A stretch of DNA of 26,100 nucleotides from Chara braunii (lineage: Eukaryota; Streptophyta; Charophyceae; Charales; Characeae): positions 2,167,207 to 2,193,306 of the forward strand of contig BFEA01000085.1 of assembly GCA_003427395.1 (NCBI GenBank), in the 5' to 3' direction. The first letter of the stretch is position 1; each line of letters begins with the position of its first letter. The notes beneath the pieces are model-generated. The model ran no database searches and was not told the origin of the DNA. It saw nothing but the letters and a program-made list of their open reading frames with translations. Made by a program: the position numbers and the translations under genes. Below are positions 9,014 to 18,441 of this stretch, one piece after another.

Positions 9014-9372
9014 GCGCTGTTTGTTGGCACAGGTCGACTGAGGCGTTCCACTTGCCCCTCTAAGCGCAACCGTTCAACACAAGCGCGACTGATAAAGTTC
9101 CTCATCGAACATGTATCGTAGAAGGCCCCTGCCTTACGACCGCCTATATCTACCTCGTCGACGAAAAACTCACCCTTAGGAGCTTTAGCCATGGCCGTCC
9201 AAGAAGCTAGTGGGTTCGATCTAGACCATTCCTCCTCTAGCTCCTGAAAGGACTCAAACACATTTATCGAACAAAGGATCGATTGGTCCGAATGTGTTTG
9301 TGGGACGATGATAGAGTCAATAGCTTGGGCCATCTCTCGGGATGGTGACGGTGTGTCCATCACCTCGACCAT
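9007..9372 (-). pseudogene. Element A protease half, copy nearest RT
   Basis: A 121-residue frame with SILCSINVFES, then GGRKAGAFYDTCSMRNFIS and ERLRLEGQVERL. The FYDTCS site matches the retropepsin active-site loop D-T/S-G-A/S, but the invariant Gly is Cys. Retropepsin cleaves the Gag-Pol polyprotein as a dimer. It joins the protease C-terminal part (8798-9013) nearly in place, so this is the copy continuous with pol. Confidence 0.7.
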
Positions 9373-9392
9373 AGCAGGCGAAACTATAATTC

Positions 9393-9590
9393 CTACTGAC
9401 CCGATGTGTTTCCCGAGGTAGTGCCAAAACTGCTGGCAACGTTGCTACCCTGGGAAGTCGAGGAGACTGGCGCCTGCCCCATCGTAGGCAGGATCTTTTT
9501 TGTTACCTTCCTATTCCGGCACTTGAACTGGTTATGACCATATTGGCCACAACGAATACAAGCTGCACGGGAGTAACGACCTCTCCACAA
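9393..9590 (-). pseudogene. Element A nucleocapsid zinc knuckle, downstream copy
   Basis: Contains CIRCGQYGHNQFKC, a complete CX2CX4HX4C knuckle that binds retroelement RNA in Gag. A Ser/Gly-rich tail (SSTSQGSNVASSFGTTSGN) follows. It is the duplicated partner of 9997-10203 and is separated from the protease by a frame change near 9390. Confidence 0.75.
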
Positions 9591-9805
9591 GTCCTCGGTA
9601 AGCCCCGTTTTCTCCCATGGGGGACCATGGGCTGTTTGTTGGTACAGGTCGACTCCACAGGTCGATTGAGGCGTTGCACTTGCCCCTCTAAGCGCAGCCG
9701 TTCAACACAAGCGCGACTGATAAAGTTCTTCGTCGAACATGTATCGTAGAAGGCCCCTGCCTTACGACCGCCTATATCTACCTTGTTGACGAACAACTCA
9801 CCCAT
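9503..9805 (-). pseudogene. Element A protease half, extra upstream copy
   Basis: Has GGRKAGAFYDTCSTKNFIS and RLRLEGQVQRL, then runs into the second zinc-knuckle region in a different frame at the duplication junction near 9625. It lacks the protease C-terminal half. As in the other copy, the active-site Gly is Cys. It is an extra, truncated protease produced by the tandem duplication. Confidence 0.75.
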
Positions 9806-9983
9806 GGCCGTCCAAGAAGCTAGTGGGTCCGATCTAGACTATTCCTCCTCTAGCTCATCCAAGGACTCGAACACATTTATCGAACAGAGGATCGATTGGT
9901 CCGAATGTTTTTGCGGGACGATGATAGAGTCGATATCTTGGGCCATCTCTCGGGATGGTGAGGGTGTGTCCACCACCTCGACC

Positions 9984-10226
9984 CTAGCAGGAGAAACTAT
10001 ACTTCGTACTGGCCCAACGTGTTTCCCAAGGCAGTGCCAAAATTGCTGGCAGCGTTGCTACCCTGGGAAGTGGAGGAGACCGGCGCCTGCCCCATTGTAG
10101 GCGGGATCTTTTCTGGTACCTTCCTATTCCGACACTTGAACTGGTTATGACCATATTGGCCACAATGAATACAAGCTGCACGGGAGTAACGATCTCTCCA
10201 CACGTCCTCGATAAGTGGGCGAGCAT
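9984..10226 (-). pseudogene. Element A nucleocapsid zinc knuckle, upstream copy
   Basis: In the 9997-10203 frame, CIHCGQYGHNQFKC is a complete CCHC knuckle, preceded by an Arg-rich stretch (MWRDRYSR). It ends in a Ser/Thr-rich linker. This copy lies directly downstream of Gag capsid on the minus strand and is likely the original position. Confidence 0.78.
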
Positions 10227-11045
10227 TGAGGTCTACTTGACTCCTTAACTGGGAACCTTCACGATGTCTACCGGTTGCCTTACCTTTTTAGACCGAGGCA
10301 GCGACTACTCCACCCCCTGAAGCTTTTGTACCCGACTCTGACCCTACTCCCATCTGGAAGTCGTCGTCCAACTCAATGGTAGTACCATCGTTGTCGACGA
10401 ACATGATGTGGCCCTTGGCCTTCCAGTTAGGAGGCGGTGCCTTTTTCCTGCCATCCGTAGTGGGTTGGTGCCCATGCCCGATCTTTGCCTCTAGATCTAG
10501 GGCAATTTGCTGAATGAGGGGAAGTTGTGGACCGTGATCATAGCCTCACCTGCCAACTGATTCCTGAGCTCTATGGGGAGACACCTCAGGTAAGTGGTAA
10601 GTAAGACCTGGGGGTCGTAGCGCACTCTAGGAACATTGATCAGGCGCTCAACAACTTCTGTGGCATCTCTTATTGACTTGAACTTCCTTTTGCTCAGGGT
10701 TAATATCCCGTTGGTGGCCTTTTGAGGTTCCTGCGGGTCATGCCACCTTTCTTCCACCAGCTTGATGGAATCATCCAATTTACCTCTATAACTGCACGTA
10801 CCCACTTAACCACCTTGTTGCACTCCCCACCAGATAGGAGGCAGCCTCAAGCACTTCCTCGTGAGGCATGGTTAACTTGCACCCACTGTCCTTGTCCCGG
10901 TGCCTGCACTACACCAGGCTGTGGGGCTTGGGGTGCAAGCTGCTGCACTGGCTGCTGTTGCGGCTGTGCTGGCTGCGAGACAGCAAGCTGCCCTGTTACG
11001 ACAGTCTGCAACGGAGGTAACGTCGCAAACCGGACGGTGATCGCA
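10227..11045 (-). pseudogene. Element A Gag capsid and N-terminal region
   Basis: The 10497-10805 frame has ERWHDPQEPQKATNGI, RKFKSIRDATEVVERL and CLPIELRNQLAGEAM, typical of the retrotransposon Gag capsid (few conserved residues, helical). Upstream, in shifted frames, HEEVLEAASYLVGSATRW and a Gln/Pro-rich segment (SQPAQPQQQPVQQLAPQ) are readable to about 11040. Gag builds the virus-like particle. At least two frameshifts break it, near 10790 and near 10860. Downstream, 10227-10496 links to the zinc knuckle and is low in conserved features. The start codon could not be placed. Confidence 0.65.
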
Positions 11046-11718
11046 ACTAATGGAAGGGAACCCGCCGATATTTATTTATAGACATCCGGTTCTCGTCTCC
11101 CCTGTAGGGCTGGCCTGCCCCGCTATAACGCAGCAGGCAGACAAAGGACAAAGCAGCAAAGCATGCGTGCTCTACTCCTGGTGTGTTGGCATGGTGACCG
11201 TGACCCAGTGCTTCGTCCAGGGCCCTTCAGATGGCAACACCCTCTCCTTCCAGATGCTCCACGTGAACAATGCTGATTCTCAAGGTTGAGCGTACTCAAC
11301 TCCTCGCATTAGAGGACTCTCAAGACAAAACACATCCTCACGGTAAGAAGTATCGAAGAGGGTAGATAAGGTTAAGAGCAACATACCTTGAAATAGCTGC
11401 CCCCAACCACAGATATTCTCACCAGATGACCTGGCGTCGATTGTGATGACCAATCATTGCCTTGGCACAACCAGCATTATATTGTCGTTCCACCTCAGCG
11501 TCAATCGCACATCAGATAGTTCTCATCACACTGTGAAAAACCCAATATCACCACTCAACCTTCCTGGCGATACCCCTCTCCACCTGGGTCGCTTGCTTGC
11601 CTTCGCCCTCCTCACTGCACACTACCCACGGTCGCTCACCCAGCTAATCGTGTGCATGCAGCACATAAGCAGAAGACAAGCGCCAAATTAGCGCAATGCA
11701 ACAACTCCGAAATCGAAA
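11046..11718 (-). other. Element A 5' leader, primer-binding region not identified
   Basis: Between the Gag N-terminus and the 5' LTR lies about 670 bp without recognisable minus-strand coding. Directly after the LTR the minus strand reads TTTCGATTTCGGAG, which does not look like the usual TGG-initial primer-binding site. A TGGCGCTTG word is found about 31 nt farther on and is the only candidate. An exon-like plus-strand segment sits at 11108-11284. Confidence 0.5.
11108..11284 (+). other. Exon-like open segment inside the element A leader
   Basis: A 177-bp segment is preceded by a pyrimidine-rich TCTCCCCTGTAG and followed by GTTGAG, so it has acceptor- and donor-like edges. Its length is a multiple of three. 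The open frame carries mostly G/C third bases and includes ACVLYSWCVGMVTVTQ and SDGNTLSFQMLHVNNAD. I do not recognise the protein. It could be a captured host exon or a chance frame. Splice-like edges of this quality are common by chance. Confidence 0.25.
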
Positions 11719-12653
11719 TGCAAGGTAAATGAGCGATAGCGAATTCTAGAAAACCAAGCAGCATCATACACATGAAACTGGATAGGCTCAACCTTGAACC
11801 AAAAGCAGAATTGGAACTTGTGTTCCACCAAATAAAAGCGCAGTAAAAACTCACAAGTGACACTGTTGGAATAGTCTCATCATCATCAACAATGAACCAA
11901 TGTCGACTCCCTATCTGGCGCTCAGCGCCCAGACTACGAATGGCAGATCCTATCTAGCCTATCTACAATGCCGCTGGTGATCTCAACAGCTTCCCGAAGT
12001 ACGAGCAAATCTCGGCCAATGTCGTTCGCCTCAAGCACCAGGTATGTCTCACGCTTCACTCACAACCTCGATCCCCCACACAGATGCCACGTGCACCCAA
12101 GGACCGCAATGCGCCCATCCCGCAACGTGCAGGCCAACTTGGCTACGGCTGCCTGCTTCTTCCCTGCTTGCCCGTGAGCGTGTAGGCACTCGCTCCAGCA
12201 GCGCTCGCGCATAAGCAGCGAGTACCCGAATGCCAGATGAGGAGGTAGACACTTTCCTTTATGGAAGTGGCCTGCCTGCTGCGTGCTGCATGGCTGCGGT
12301 GGGCCCATGCCGAGAAGCTTCCGGTAGGCCCCAACTGCCTGAGGCCAAAGTATTTCGCAAGGCCCCGGGTGGTTCCGCGTGTCTAACTGCCAAGTGTGCT
12401 GCGTGCAGTTTGTGCCCCGTGTCTGCCCCAGGGCCTGTGCCCAAAAAGATAGGAAGGGCCTAGAAGCCCTTGACCGGATACTGTTGCCCACAACCTGCGT
12501 TCATTCAACCAACTGACGCAGCATAACTGTCTGAGCCCCACTTTGCGAAAAAGGACGAAATAGGCCTCATGTGATTTTACTCGGTCGCTTTCACTTAGGG
12601 CGGTCATCCTCACTGAGAGGCCCAGGATGCTCAGGGCGGGCTGTGGCCTCGCA
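11719..12653 (-). repeat. Element A 5' LTR (935 bp)
   Basis: Partner of 4482-5347, with the same TGCAAGG and CTCGCA termini on the plus strand. Compared with that copy it has extra bases near 12385 and 12545-12625. The first 150 bp are more diverged than the next 250 bp. It would contain promoter and transcription start for the element. The candidate TATA box is at 12250-12269. Confidence 0.9.
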
Positions 12654-13990
12654 AATCAATCATTATCAGGCACTCTTGACTCTTGTTTTCCTTGTTCTCT
12701 CCTCCTCTTCCTTTCCTCTGTCCCTTTGTTGCTCTCTCTCCCTCCTCCTCCTGCTCTCTCCTTACCTACCCGCCTTCTCTCCTCGCCCCTGTGCCTTCTC
12801 CTCCCTCACCTTGTCCTCCTGGTCTTCCATCACATCTCTTTGGCCTCTTTTTCTCTAAGAACGAATACCATATTCCCCACTTCAACTATTCTTGTAGACC
12901 CGTGTGTAGCTATTCTTGGAGAGTACAGAAAATTTACGTGTTGGGGAGCTCCAGCCCTGTTCCTTTCCACCAACAACGTCACAAATCACAACAGGGACTG
13001 ACCCATGCAACTTCCCACTAGCAGTATTATGTTACGATCCTGGTCGATTTCAAAGTATACATACATCGGAAAGCACAATGCCGTCCAATTGCAAAAGGAA
13101 ATGAATGAACTTGAGAGGAGAGAGAGGGGAAGAAGAAGAAGAAAAAGTAAGAAAGAATAAGAAGATGATGTACTCCAGCATAGACCAATGACAATGCTCT
13201 TCTTCTTCGCCAACCAATCTCCTCATTATCTCCTCCCGTCTTATTCAAACAAGAAATAACAGTAATAATGTTGAATGGCTAAACCATAATCAATGTCCGA
13301 ATCCCACTTCTACTGCAGGCACAACATGAGGTCTACCATAGCCATGGCCACCCGTCTCCTTCCTTTCACGTGTAGGCCGAGGCGATGGCGGACTACCGAG
13401 GGCTCAACCTTCCTGTCCAAAGGACAACCCAAAGCAGCTATGCCGCTGCCTCCCTGTGCAAAGGACAACGCAAAGCAGCTATGCCGCTGCTCACTAGGCC
13501 GCCATGCCTGCCTCTGCCCCGAGCTTCTTTGGTGCAGGACTACCCCAACGGGGCCCTTCCAGATGCAGCGCCTAACAAGGTGATGAAGATGGTGTCCACC
13601 ATAGCCAGGTAGGTACCTCGCCACTCTCCTCCTTAGTCCCCGTCTCCCTCCTCCTTCTACCGGTAGAGCTCCACCATAGCCAAGGTGGAAGCTCCCGACT
13701 TCTTCCTCCCAAGTGCTGTAGTACCCAGTGCTACTCTAGCCAACACTCCAGCAGCGTGTCGCCAAACTTGCACATTGAAGAATGAGGCCGGGCTCTTCCC
13801 TCGGCCTCTTGCTATAGTGGCCTACTTGCCTCTTGGGCGGTGACTTCCAAGCCGCTCGGCGTCCCAAGCAACCGGTACCTCCTCCCTTTCGGAGGGAAAC
13901 ATCATTGCAGACTCTGATATTGCCCGTACAGGCTCTAGACTCAGACTGGATGGACTGGTACCGGCCTAGACCTAGCCTACCGCTAGTGGG
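12654..13990. other. Spacer between elements A and B
   Basis: No gene recognised. 12680-12860 is strongly pyrimidine-rich on the plus strand (runs such as TCCCTCCTCCTCCTGC) and 13105-13175 is purine-rich (GAAGAAGAAGAAGAAAAAG). The two could pair loosely but share no exact long complement. A small tandem repeat lies at 13418-13499. The words CCACCATAGCCA and GGTACCGGCCTA recur between 13330 and 14190. Part of this stretch, right of about 13700, may belong to the LTR of element B. Confidence 0.45.
13418..13499. repeat. 41-bp tandem repeat, two units
   Basis: 13418-13458 and 13459-13499 both read CAAAGGACAAC then AAAGCAGCTATGCCGCTGC with a few differences after that. An exact unit length of 41 bp shifts the reading frame, so it does not look like a protein repeat. 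Confidence 0.85.
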
Positions 13991-14380
13991 CCTCAAAAAA
14001 TGCCAACTTTGTCTTCTTCTAGTCGATCTCGAGTACCCGGCACATCTACTGCTACTGGGTGCGGTACCGGCCTACCTGCTACTTGAGTGTTTTTCCGATG
14101 CTCTAAGTGCCACGAGCCTCTAGCTCCGCCACTTGAGTGTTTTCCCCTGCTGCAACCCTCAATGCCACGGGCACAGGTAAGTACCGGCCCTACGGGCCTG
14201 CCAAACAAGCAAGTACCCTTGCGGGTCACACACACACTCGTACTGACAAGCACTCAGACAGGCATGCAGGTTAACAAGCACGCATACATACAGACTTAGA
14301 AAACTCAGCAGAATGCAGGAATCTCAACAAGGCATCCATTCCTTAGCCGTTCTCAGTCTGTGTTATGGCGGGTCATTACA
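13990..14380 (-). repeat. Element B 3' LTR (inner edge certain, outer edge not placed)
   Basis: The inner edge is at 14380: on the minus strand a G-rich polypurine tract ending GGTAG is followed by TGTAATGACCCGCC. The partner LTR is missing, so the outer edge could not be set. Inside it, GGTACCGGCCTA-like words and two ACTTGAGTGTTTT words (near 14081 and 14131) recur. Confidence 0.5.
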
Positions 14381-14394
14381 CTACCCCCCCCTCA
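14381..14394 (-). other. Polypurine tract of element B
   Basis: The minus strand reads TTGAGGGGGGGGTAG directly before the TGTAATG start of the LTR. It primes plus-strand DNA synthesis and fixes the LTR edge. Confidence 0.75.
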
Positions 14395-14421
14395 AGACCG
14401 AGGTCCCTGCGAGCAAGTAAC

Positions 14422-14945
14422 TCAATCAGAGTCCTTGCATAATGCATCATAAGCATAAATGGCAAGGAGAGATCGGCTATGTTCCGTAGGAGTGAGGGTA
14501 ACAATAATTTTAGGTTGCTGTTCGAAGATAATTAGTCGTTCATATGCGCTGACGACTCGCGGGGCACTCTGCAGCAAGTCTTTCTCAACAATCCAGTAGA
14601 AGTCATTCAATGGATGACATAAAAAATGGACTTCGTATTGTCTGTTTCTCGCTTTTCCACTGTGCTCGACAATTCTATCAATCTCATGACCGCCCTTGAT
14701 TGCGCGAGGAATCGTCGATTCTCGATACGGAAAAGTTTCAAGTGGTTCATACGGAAACAACTTCGACAGGTACGTTCGCTGATGAGGAGGCACGTCGATT
14801 GTGTAAGGACCAAATGAATCATGGCCTACTCAGACATAACTTCCCATTGTGAAAGGTTAAGGCTGACGCTTTTTGTTAGCATGTTTAATCATGGCACTGC
14901 GCCATCTTTCCATAGTTGCGACAACAACTTTGAGCAAGTGATCGA
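14422..14945 (-). pseudogene. Element B integrase C-terminus and chromodomain
   Basis: In the 14422-14793 frame, HEIDRIVEHSGKARNRQYEV followed by HFLCHPLNDFYWIVEKDLL gives a chromodomain-like fold order, ending VVSAYERL. Just upstream in other frames are VVVATMERWRSAMIKHANKK and GSYV, the tail of the integrase region, with a stop between. The chromodomain would tether integrase to chromatin. Some frameshifting between 14790 and 14900 separates the pieces. Confidence 0.7.
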
Positions 14946-15313
14946 ACTTAGCACTTCAGCCTGGCTGACCAGGTGGCTGGTCAGGAAACAGATAGGATAG
15001 GGGAATATCCGTTCCTGCTCTTCTTTCCCATGTCCGTGAAGTCGATGGAAAGAGATGCACCCAGACCATCAAGAATAGGAAAAGGATGGAGCAGCCCATA
15101 GGGCTTTTGCCGAGACGGTTTGATGCGTTGACAGAATTCACACTCCGCTACAAACTTCTGTGTCATTTCTTTCATTCAAGGCCATACAAACTTTTGCAAT
15201 AGACTTTCATGTCTTTTCAAAACCGAAGTGTCCACTCCGGCCATGAGCCAAGTCCAAGAAGTGAGTACGGACAGGCTTGTGGTTGGGTACACACAGTCGG
15301 TCGTACCTGTAAC
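14946..15313 (-). pseudogene. Element B integrase N-terminal part; catalytic core deleted
   Basis: HGRSGHFGFEKT (second zinc-binding histidine) lies near 15210-15240 and CEFCQRIKPSRQKPYG (CX2C pair) near 15120. GASLSIDFTDMGKK, holding the first catalytic Asp, is near 15040. After that only about 100 bp separate it from the integrase tail at about 14945, where a normal core needs several hundred. The second Asp and the Glu are absent. A short frameshift lies between the His and Cys pairs. Integrase is inactive as read. Confidence 0.75.
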
Positions 15314-16060
15314 GTTGGAAGAGTAAACCTTTACACTCGTGGAAATCAGGCTGGCTGCTAGGGTCAGCCTGGATCTGCTCAAGGATGGGACTGAGTTCCA
15401 GGCCCTTGGCAATATGCTCAATGAGTTCCTCCAAGTTCTTACAGAGATCGTAGGAACGCACAAGGCAAGTCATGTACACACAATCGGTCGTACCCGTAAC
15501 GTTGGAAGAGTAAACCTTTACACTAGTGGAAATCAGGCTGNNNNNNNNNNNNNNNNNNNNNNNNNNNNNNNNNNNNNNNNNNNNNNNNNNCCTGGATCTG
15601 CTCCAGGATCGTAGGAACGCACAAGGCAAGTCATGTACACACAGTTGGTCGTACCCGTAACGTTGGAAGAGTAAACCTTTACACTCGTGGAAATCAGGTT
15701 GGCTGTTAAGGTCAGCTTGGATCTGCTCAAGGATGGGACTGAGTTCCGGGCCCTTGGCAATATGCTCAATGAGTTCCTCCAAGTTCTTACGGAGATCGCA
15801 GGAACACAAAAGGCAAGTCATGTACTCAGGATGGCGAGACAAAGCATCCGCAACGCGATTGTTGGAAGAGTAAACCTTTACACTCGTGGAAATCAGGCTG
15901 GCTGTTAAGGTCAGCTTGGATCTGCTCAAGGATGGGACTGAGTTCCGGGCCCTTGGCGATATGCTCAATGAGTTCCTCCAAGTTCTTACGGAGATCGCAA
16001 TAACGCACAAGGCAAGTCATGTACTCAGGATGGCGAGACAAAGCATCCGCAACGCGATTG
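15314..16060 (-). repeat. Four-unit tandem array in the RNase H-integrase spacer of element B
   Basis: GTTGGAAGAGTAAACC starts units at 15314, 15501, 15662 and 15861, so unit lengths are 187, 161 (holding the gap), 199 and 200 bp. Each unit encodes CDLRKNLEELIEHIAKGPEL and ADLNSQPDFHECKGLLF, the spacer between RNase H and integrase. The two right-hand units also include RVADALSRHPEY from the end of RNase H. Units differ by several per cent. Some junctions keep the reading frame. Confidence 0.92.
15541..15590. other. Assembly gap (50 N)
   Basis: Exactly 50 unknown bases lie inside the second unit of the tandem array. A round number suggests a placeholder, so the true unit count and length of the array are not known. 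Confidence 0.95.
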
Positions 16061-16587
16061 TAACAACCTTTCTTGTGCTTAAGTTCAAAATCATACATAG
16101 TAATCGCATGCAACCAGCGGGTCAATGTAGTTGACGAGTTATTCTGTGTCTGGATCCATTTCAAAGTCTCATGGTCTGAGAGCACTTTGAAATGGCGACC
16201 CAAGAGGTAGTGTTTCCAATGATCTAGTGCCTCTCTCAAGGCATAGAGTTCTCGCATGTAAGTGGAGGCAGCTACCTTGTGGCTGGGCATGCGGTTGCTG
16301 TAATACTCAAGCGGACGTAAGCCGTCACCATCATCTCCCTGCAGCACTGCACCAATCCCATACGAACTTGCATCCATAGTTACTACCAATGTAAGTTTGG
16401 GATCTGCAATGCGGAGCACCGGATGACTCACCAAAGCCTCCTTCAATGCTTGGAAGGTTGCTGTGCATTCCCCATCCCACGTGCAAGACATGTTTCTGCT
16501 TGTCAATCTGGACAGCGGACAGGCGATGATAGAGAATCTGGGCACAAACTTACGGTAGTACGTTGCAAGACCAAGAAAAGAGTGCAA
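15826..16587 (-). pseudogene. Element B RT connection and RNase H
   Basis: A 253-residue frame. HSFLGLATYYRKFVPRFS (thumb) is followed by VTMDASSYGIGAVLQ with the first RNase H Asp, YMRELYALREAL with the Glu, FKVLSDHETLKW with the next Asp and NRVADALSRHPEY with the last. All four catalytic acids are present, so the RNase H fold looks intact. Only one TGA at 16588-16590 separates this frame from the RT frame. The frame runs into the first unit of the spacer array. Confidence 0.88.
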
Positions 16588-17757
16588 TTCTCAGACATTT
16601 GCCGGTTGCGGCCATTTGCATATGACCACCACGTTGGTTGCCCAGGGCTTTACACCTGCAACGAACAACCGGTGTCCAAGGTAGATGACGCTGTCCCTCC
16701 CAAACTCAGATTTCTCTAAGTTGAGATGGAGTTGCGCATCCTTGAGGATCTGCAACACTTCCCCAAGGTGTCTCATGTGCTCTTCCATCGACTTGCTGAA
16801 GATTATTATGTCATCCAGATAAACAACAACAAATCGGTTGATCTGATTGCGGAACACCTTGTCCATGAGACTTTGGAAGGTGGCCGGTGCAATCGTGGGG
16901 CCGAAGGGCATAACGGTAAATTCGTACAGCCCATCGCGAGTTTTGAATGTAGTTGTATGCTGGTCTGCAGGGTCGAATTCAATCTGGTGGTAACCAGACT
17001 TGAGATCGATCTTGCTGAAGACTTTGCATCCACCCGCAATATCAAGCAGGTCATCAATGCACGACAAAGGATATGCATTCTTTCGTGTTATTCTATTCAG
17101 TCTGCGGTAATCGATACACATTCGTAGTTTGCCTCCTTTCTTAGGGACAAACAAAACCGGTGCACCGAATTCGGATTCGCTTGGCTTGATCCGTCCCTTC
17201 TCAAGCATGTCATCGATCGGTCTTCGCAACTCTTCCAATTCGCCTGAGCCCATCCGATAGACATGACCTTTTGGAGGAGTGATACCTTCTATGAACTCGA
17301 TCTTGTGTCGGACCGGACACACGGGAAGTCCATGCGGTTCGGCCAAGACTTTAGGAAATCGGTTGAGAAGGTTGCAGATTTCTGATGGGATTTCCGGAGG
17401 TGGATCATCACATTCAGGTGCAAGCATACCAGATTGCATAGGTGCAAGCATACCAGATTGCATAGGTGCAACCAAAACAACATAATTTGAAGCAGAGTCG
17501 TTTCGACTAGAAGTAGATTTAGTAGAGGTAGAAGTAGTTGCATTAGAAGTAGAAATGGCATGCAAAGTAGAATCATTATGTACAACAAAAATAAAAGGCA
17601 CATGAGCAGGCCTAACAAAGGCTATATACATTTGCTCATCAACTTTGCGCCTGCGCCACTTTCTACAAAATTTCATTGCATTGAGAAAAGTCATTTGGGA
17701 CCCGTGCGGCTCATCCAAGAGGACTGGACACTCGATTCCCATGACATCTTTGACCAT
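16588..17757 (-). pseudogene. Element B reverse transcriptase, nearly intact
   Basis: A 388-residue frame. The N-terminal 120 residues are a Ser/Thr-rich linker with a 24-bp repeat. Then come [47 protein letters not shown] with the first catalytic Asp, YEFTVMPFG, APATFQSLMD and VVVYLDDIIIFSKS with the Asp pair. YLGHRLFVAGVKP follows. RT copies the element RNA to DNA. In MPFGPTIAPATF a usual Leu-Thr-Asn stretch reads Pro-Thr-Ile. The frame ends at a TGA just before the thumb, an apparent single-base change. This is the best preserved RT in the window. Confidence 0.9.
17417..17464 (-). repeat. 24-bp tandem repeat, two units plus a partial
   Basis: GGTGCAAGCATACCAGATTG starts at 17417 and again at 17441, with a partial third at 17465. 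The unit is a multiple of three and encodes MQSGMLAP repeated in the linker before RT. Just right of it, 17509-17570 is an AGTAGAA-rich low-complexity stretch encoding Ser/Thr. Confidence 0.9.
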
Positions 17758-17796
17758 GAATTGTGAGTCCTTCCACGTGTTTCTTTTACATTTGGC

Positions 17797-18441
17797 CTAC
17801 AACCAGCCTAAGCCAATAACTGCGTCGAAGGGGGACTGATCAAGGACATAGCAGTTCAACTCATGCGTGATTGTGCGGTCTGCGTCAAAGGTAGTGCGCA
17901 CACCTTTGACTGCATGCGTAGATGTGACAATCTTTTGGTTGCCCACTTGGGTCCGACAAGGGATCTGCAAGGTCACTTGCTTCATTCCCAAGTGTGCCTT
18001 ACGAATGCCATGCGGTGAGAAGTAGTTGGTGGTTGCACAACAATCAGCCAACACACGGATGTAACGACCGTTAATGTGGAGTTTGAAGAAGATCAACTTC
18101 GTTTTCCCTTGCACACATTCTTGCTTTATGTGAGCCCAACGCACCAAGAGAGCATGGAAGTCAATTTCTTTCGACTCCACCCAAGGCTCCTTGTATAGGA
18201 TGTGGAAATTTTCAGCGTTGGAATCAGCATCAGATGAGGTCTCTGGAGAGGTTTGCTGAGTGGGATCAAAATCCGGGGAAGGATCTGCACGTACATGTTC
18301 AGCCTCTCTATCCGTAGAGTGTGCTGGTGATATCTCTACCCCCTTTGCTGGTTTCCTTGTTGCAATCTGAAGCAATGTTGGTCTGAGTGTCCCGGTTTGG
18401 TGCAATGTAGGCAAACCCCTTTCTTCACCCTGTGTTTCCAC
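17797..18441 (-). pseudogene. Element B aspartic protease
   Basis: About 214 residues. The N-terminal 70 are a Gag-Pro linker. FKLHINGRYIRVLADCCATT then gives a retropepsin-like active-site loop, followed by NYFSPHGIRKAHLG, and near the end SPFDAVIGLGWL, the hydrophobic-hydrophobic-Gly motif. The active loop reads D-C-C-A where the family has D-T/S/C-G-A, so the invariant Gly is replaced. The frame is otherwise open over the full domain. It overlaps the nucleocapsid frame at 18336-18441 and is followed by a stop before the RT linker. Confidence 0.8.

Larger units (their letters stand above)
9011..10213 (-). repeat. Tandem duplication of nucleocapsid-protease segment (about 590 bp)
   Basis: 9011-9602 and 9625-10213 are direct copies offset by about 615 bp. 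Each encodes a CCHC knuckle, a Ser/Thr-rich linker, and the N-terminal half of a protease. Copies differ by scattered substitutions, roughly 5-8% by eye, plus small indels such as an extra TCGACTCCACAGG in the right copy. This divergence argues against a simple assembly duplicate. Confidence 0.92.
4482..12653 (-). mobile_element. Element A: decayed Ty3/gypsy LTR retrotransposon
   Basis: Two direct repeats bound a minus-strand gag-pol region with domain order gag, nucleocapsid, protease, RT, RNase H, integrase and chromodomain-like tail, which is chromovirus order. LTR ends are TGCGAGG and CCTTGCA on the minus strand. A polypurine tract abuts the left LTR exactly where expected. Five-base flanks outside the LTRs (AAACC and AATCA) do not match, so no target duplication is confirmed. 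Coding sequence is broken by many frameshifts and stops, and two internal segments are tandemly duplicated. It is certainly non-autonomous as read. LTRs differ at roughly one base in ten by eye, which implies an old insertion. Confidence 0.9.

Noticed and set aside
4477-12658. Target-site duplication for element A
   Set aside because: The five bases outside the LTRs (AAACC and AATCA) do not match, and shifting by one or two bases does not help.
12680-13175. Pyrimidine- and purine-rich stretches as arms of one inverted repeat
   Set aside because: Both are low complexity and I find no exact complementary run beyond short CTC/GAG words.
14779-14800. Second hammerhead core from a CTGATGAGG word
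   Set aside because: No helix II partner or GAAA follows; the word lies in the chromodomain region of element B.
15314-16060. CRISPR-like array
   Set aside because: Units are about 190 bp, coding and directly adjacent without unique spacers; they are duplicated Pol sequence.
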